Of a stretch of DNA of 64,000 bases, positions 60,854-64,000 are shown piece by piece; the first letter of the stretch is position 1; each line of letters opens with the position of its first letter. Both the position numbers and the translations under genes were made by a program. The notes under the pieces were generated by a model. The model was not told the origin of the DNA, ran no database searches, and saw only the letters and a program-made list of their open reading frames with translations. Source of the stretch: Paraspadella gotoi. Taxonomy: Eukaryota > Chaetognatha. The DNA lies in contig CM119271.1 of NCBI GenBank assembly GCA_051294375.1, positions 2,122,677-2,186,676 on the forward strand, read 5' to 3'.

Positions 60854-62556
60854 TCACGAGACGGCGGAAGAGACCGAAGAATCGCGTTTGAAAGACGAAG
60901 AAGATTGAAGCGAGCGAGACGGCGGCAGCGGCTGCGTTTCGGAAGGCAGTTGTTCGAGGCGCAACTCGGGCGGGAGAGCGAAGTTGACGTCGTTGAGGAT
61001 GGGAATGAGGCCGTCGACGGTGGACCGAATGGAGCGAACCTGGGAATCAAGAGGGAAATTTAAAACCGAGTCGAGGAGGTCATTTTCTGACCGCGACGCC
61101 GAAATCAATCTACCGATTGCAAAATGTCCGAGGTTTTGGCCACTTGTTCGGCGAGCTTGGCGTATTTCTTTTGTCGCTCTGTCAGCATCGTCATCAAGGT
61201 GTTGACGGCAAAGTCGATCTCCTTGACGCGACTGTGTTAATGGCCGTTAATGGCCGTTAACAAGGTTAAGAGAGAACGAACTTCCTCAAAGACATTAATT
61301 TACTGTGAGATTGAAATGTGAAAATGTCCTCGATTTACTCACGTGCAAAGTGAGTTTTGGTCAAAGGCGACGGCATCGGCGCAACGTCTTAGGTGCTCTT
61401 GGTACCTGACCCCCATGACAAGAGCTTCTTTATAATTGAGGCGGAACACCGGTTCCGGCGGAGAGGCCTTCGTCTTTTGCTTCGCCGCAGCTTTTTCTAG
61501 ATTTTCCAAGGGGGAAGAGCGAAAAGAAGTCGATATTGGCAGGGTTCATTCCTAGTACAACTATCTACTATAATTTATTTAGTCTATGAGTTCATATGCG
61601 ACTTTGAGAAGACCCGATATCCAAAAATCTCATGAAATAAAGAGAATTAAAAACTATTCGATAGTACCGTTCGGAGAAAGATTAGCAGGAGGCTTCAAGA
61701 GCGGATAACAGACAGGGATGTTCCGCATCCTCTTCAGGTCGACGTCGTCGTCGACCGTCTCTTCCTTGACGACTTTCCCGCTGTGAACGACGACTATGGC
61801 GTCGGCTGCCTGGGCTTTTCCGGACGCCGACGACCGGCCGATCAGCGCCGACGCCGCGTCGAGCTTTTGCGTCGCCGTCGCTACGCCTGGGAGACGAGCG
61901 AGAGGACGATTAAAAAGGCATTCGGTGGAGAGGATTTCATATTTGTATTTTTTTTTATAGTATTGTTAATTTGAATTAATATTTTGTTTTTTTTTATTTT
62001 CCTTTCATTTTAACCGTCATACTTCATTTTTCCAAGTGATAATGACTCTTAAATAGTGACCTGCTATGTCATTATCTTGTAAGAGTGATGGAGGCCTTAA
62101 ATGGATAATTTTTATATTGGTTGTACCAATTTCATACGAGAACAAATTCTTTTAATTACAGCCCTCATCTCCTTTTGAATCCAATTATTATTATTATTCT
62201 CTCGACTTTTCCCGCCTTTTCTCAGACAATAAAGTTGATGGCATCAACCGACCCGATACGACGCCGGCGGAGACTTTAGCCTGCAGCTGCGCCTGCAGCG
62301 TCGGCGCCCGCGATGGGTCCGTCGAGGGAGAAACTCTCTCGTTGGATGAAGCGGAATTTCTCTTCCGTTCTCCGCCCATCGGCGACAACCCGGCGGCGCC
62401 GCCTCCAGCCCCGTTTCCGTCGCCGGCGGCGTTGACGTTCTCTTGGCTGCCGATGGGCGAGAGGTAGGCAAAGTTTTTGGCGTCCCCGGCACCGGTTCCG
62501 GCCCGCGGTTTGGAGGAGGAAGAGGGAGGCACCAGCGCGCTTTGGTCGGAACCCAT
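60854..62556 (-). CDS. BORCS5: BLOC-1-related complex subunit 5 (myrlysin)
   Basis: Five exons, 62556-62253, 61880-61668, 61496-61343, 61231-61114 and 61039-60854, total 975 nt (324 aa). The N-terminus MGSDQSAL fits an N-myristoylation signal (Gly2, Ser at position 6), which anchors BORCS5 to lysosomes. A disordered Gly/Pro/Ser stretch follows, then DAIVVVHSGKVV and IPVCYPLLKPP. The conserved helical core is VRYQEHLRRCADAVAFDQNSL, VKEIDFAVNTLMTMLTERQKKYAKLAEQV and GLIPILNDVNFALPPELRLEQL. BORCS5 tethers BORC to the lysosome surface, recruits ARL8 and promotes kinesin-driven lysosome movement. It is longer than the human protein (about 196 aa) because of the N-terminal and linker insertions. 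Intron 1 contains repeat copy 5. Confidence 0.92.
62058..62136 (+). repeat. 235-bp interspersed repeat, copy 5 (internally deleted)
   Basis: Joins GACCTGCTATGTCATTATCT...GGAGGCCTTAAA directly to TGGATAATTTTTATATTGG and TTGTACCAATTTCATA; the middle part is missing. It lies in intron 1 of BORCS5. Confidence 0.8.
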
Positions 62557-63181
62557 GACGCGGGACGGAGAGAGTTTGGATACGTTAATCTCTAAGAGGC
62601 CCACATTTTACGCGGGACTCGAACAGTAATGAGAATCCTTTCGTTTTGTCAGGATGGTTGAAATGTCAAAGCATTACTGGCTGATGATCGATGGCATAAA
62701 ATCGCCAAAAAAAAAAAAAAAAAATTAAAACAAAAATAAAAGACTCGCAATTAATTTTTAACTTGTATTTCCTTCAAATAAATGACTTACAAATAATTTT
62801 CAATACTGAGAGTTAAATTACAATCGCTTTAAATGCCACATTGCTAACGCCGATAAACGCTAATACAAAACTAAAACTACGCCAGTAAAATAAATGAGAC
62901 CATCCAATAAAAGTAGCGCATCCCGTTGAGTTTTAACGCCCATCTTTTCAGAGCTCATTGGCCTATAGAGTAAAAGAATGAGACGAGAGCGCAAATAAAA
63001 CATCAGAACTCAAAAATGTTACGGCTAAGCGAATAATTAGTGACCTAGAAACGACGCCCGAAAAAAGTATTTTTTTTTTAAACGCTGGAATGTTTTCTCG
63101 TGTACAACGAACGACTAGTCTCCGACAGCCGTAAGAAATATAGTTTATCACAATGTGATTCACGTATGCCGTTTCTTTCTT
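62557..63181. other. Intergenic, BORCS5/UGGT spacer
   Basis: AT-rich, with an A run at 62709-62723. 3' UTR of UGGT and 5' flank of BORCS5. No other feature. Confidence 0.45.
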
Positions 63182-64000
63182 TCACAGATCATCGTGAATG
63201 TGAGGAGCATCCGTCTTTACTTTCTCTTTCCGTTTTTCTTCCGTCTTCTCTTCCTCTGTAGCGTCCGCCGCATCCGCATCCGCAGCCGCGTCCGTCCCGT
63301 CAAACCGCGCCTTCAGCTCCTTGATCTCCCTGTCGTATTCTGTCCACTCTGGCGCGATTCTCGCCGCCGCCGTGAGTTTGGGTTCTTTGGTGAGCGGGTT
63401 GTTGCAGAGATCGATCGTCTTGGCGGCAGCCTTGGACTCGTCCGAGCACCAAGTCTCGCACCACAACCACTCTTGAGGCAGGCTCTTGATGCCCACTTGG
63501 TGGATCATGTTGTTGGGCAAATCTTGATCTAAATTCGCCAAAGAGTTTGGGTCCTGGGAAAGGCCCTGGTACTGGCCGCGCAGGCGGTCGCCCGCCGCCA
63601 CCCTGCGGAACTTTTGAAGGTCGACCACGTAAAGAGCGCTGATGTGATACTTGCGGTGACCGAGGTGAGAGGCCCAGTAACCAGACTTCCAGAAGCGGAA
63701 CCTGGTATATAAAGATTGTTAGCTATTTTGATCTTTAGTTTTAGTTACTTTGAACTTTAGTTTTAGTTATAAAACGTTATCATGAATATAATCATCTCCT
63801 ACCCGTCCATCTCTTTCCGATCGTCGCAGAAGGGTGTGTAGCCGTAAGGAGCACCCCCGAGGTCGAGATCTTTGAGTTCCTTCAAATCCGCGCGGACGAT
63901 CTGATCCGCGTCCACGAAAATGATCTTCTTGACGCTGAGCGGGAATAGCACGTCGAGGAAGAGGATCTTGTAGCCCCAAATGACGCGCTGCTTCTCCGTC
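63182..64000 (-). CDS. UGGT: UDP-glucose:glycoprotein glucosyltransferase, C-terminal part (runs off the window)
   Basis: Two exons are visible, 64000-63803 and 63701-63182, with the gene continuing beyond 64000. They encode most of the GT24 catalytic domain: [29 protein letters not shown] (DxD motif), [68 protein letters not shown] and [12 protein letters not shown]. The tail is acidic and Lys/Glu-rich and ends HDDL, an H/KDEL-like ER-retrieval signal. UGGT is the folding sensor of the ER: it re-glucosylates N-glycans of misfolded glycoproteins so they rebind calnexin/calreticulin. It is the third glycan-pathway enzyme in this window. Confidence 0.95.

Overview
The window comes from a eukaryotic nuclear genome, almost certainly an animal. 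It has spliced genes with GC-rich, CG-rich exons and short AT-rich introns. The gene set includes TBC1D1/4-type RabGAP, TESK kinase, BORCS5, LYRM9, TRMT10C-like (mitochondrial RNase P subunit 1), PTER, UAP1, dolichol kinase, Golgi alpha-mannosidase II and UGGT. It also carries DIRS-like and hAT-like transposon remains. A compact early-branching invertebrate such as a sponge would fit, but the sequence alone does not fix the species.

Every gene I can support (22 loci, counting the retrotransposon as one) reads from the minus strand. They are packed head to tail, often with 120-620 bp between stop and next start. From low to high coordinates: an unknown two-exon gene (43-978); a PIN-like RNase (1505-3199); a U1-type zinc finger/DEDDy exonuclease (3566-5392); mitochondrial GatB (5515-8216); a TBC1D1/4 RabGAP (8574-14177); TRMT10C-like gene A (14665-17240). 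A 1.9 kb AT-rich desert follows, then two intronless genes, an SDR (19157-20218) and an F-box gene (21470-22930).

Next come PTER (23147-25045), a tandem UAP1 pair (25663-29680; the second copy holds a 10-N gap), a TESK kinase (30483-32653) and a very large ARM-like plus SPRY gene (32961-40860). Dolichol kinase lies at about 41203-42690, followed by another desert with a long GA repeat. Then alpha-mannosidase II (44607-48753), a small membrane protein (49585-49830), LYRM9 (50028-50285), PCMT1-like methyltransferase (50480-51645), TRMT10C-like gene B (51857-60563), BORCS5 (60854-62556) and the 3' end of UGGT (63182-64000, running off the window).

The last intron of TRMT10C-like gene B is normally about 120 bp but is swollen to 6.5 kb by a nested insertion. 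A hAT-like element (52086-58483; 8-bp target duplication GGATAAAG) carries inside it a decayed DIRS-like tyrosine-recombinase retrotransposon (about 52497-57822). That retrotransposon has 210-bp inverted terminal repeats and an internal complementary region. A second interspersed repeat family, about 235 bp, occurs five times, always in introns and always in the same orientation.

Functional themes are N-glycosylation and nucleotide-sugar metabolism (DOLK, MAN2A, UAP1 x2, UGGT), mitochondrial gene expression (GatB, two TRMT10C-like genes, LYRM9) and vesicle or lysosome traffic (TBC1D, BORCS5). Exon boundaries were set by splice-site consensus plus reading-frame continuity. Where an exon set is given in full, the summed length is divisible by three.
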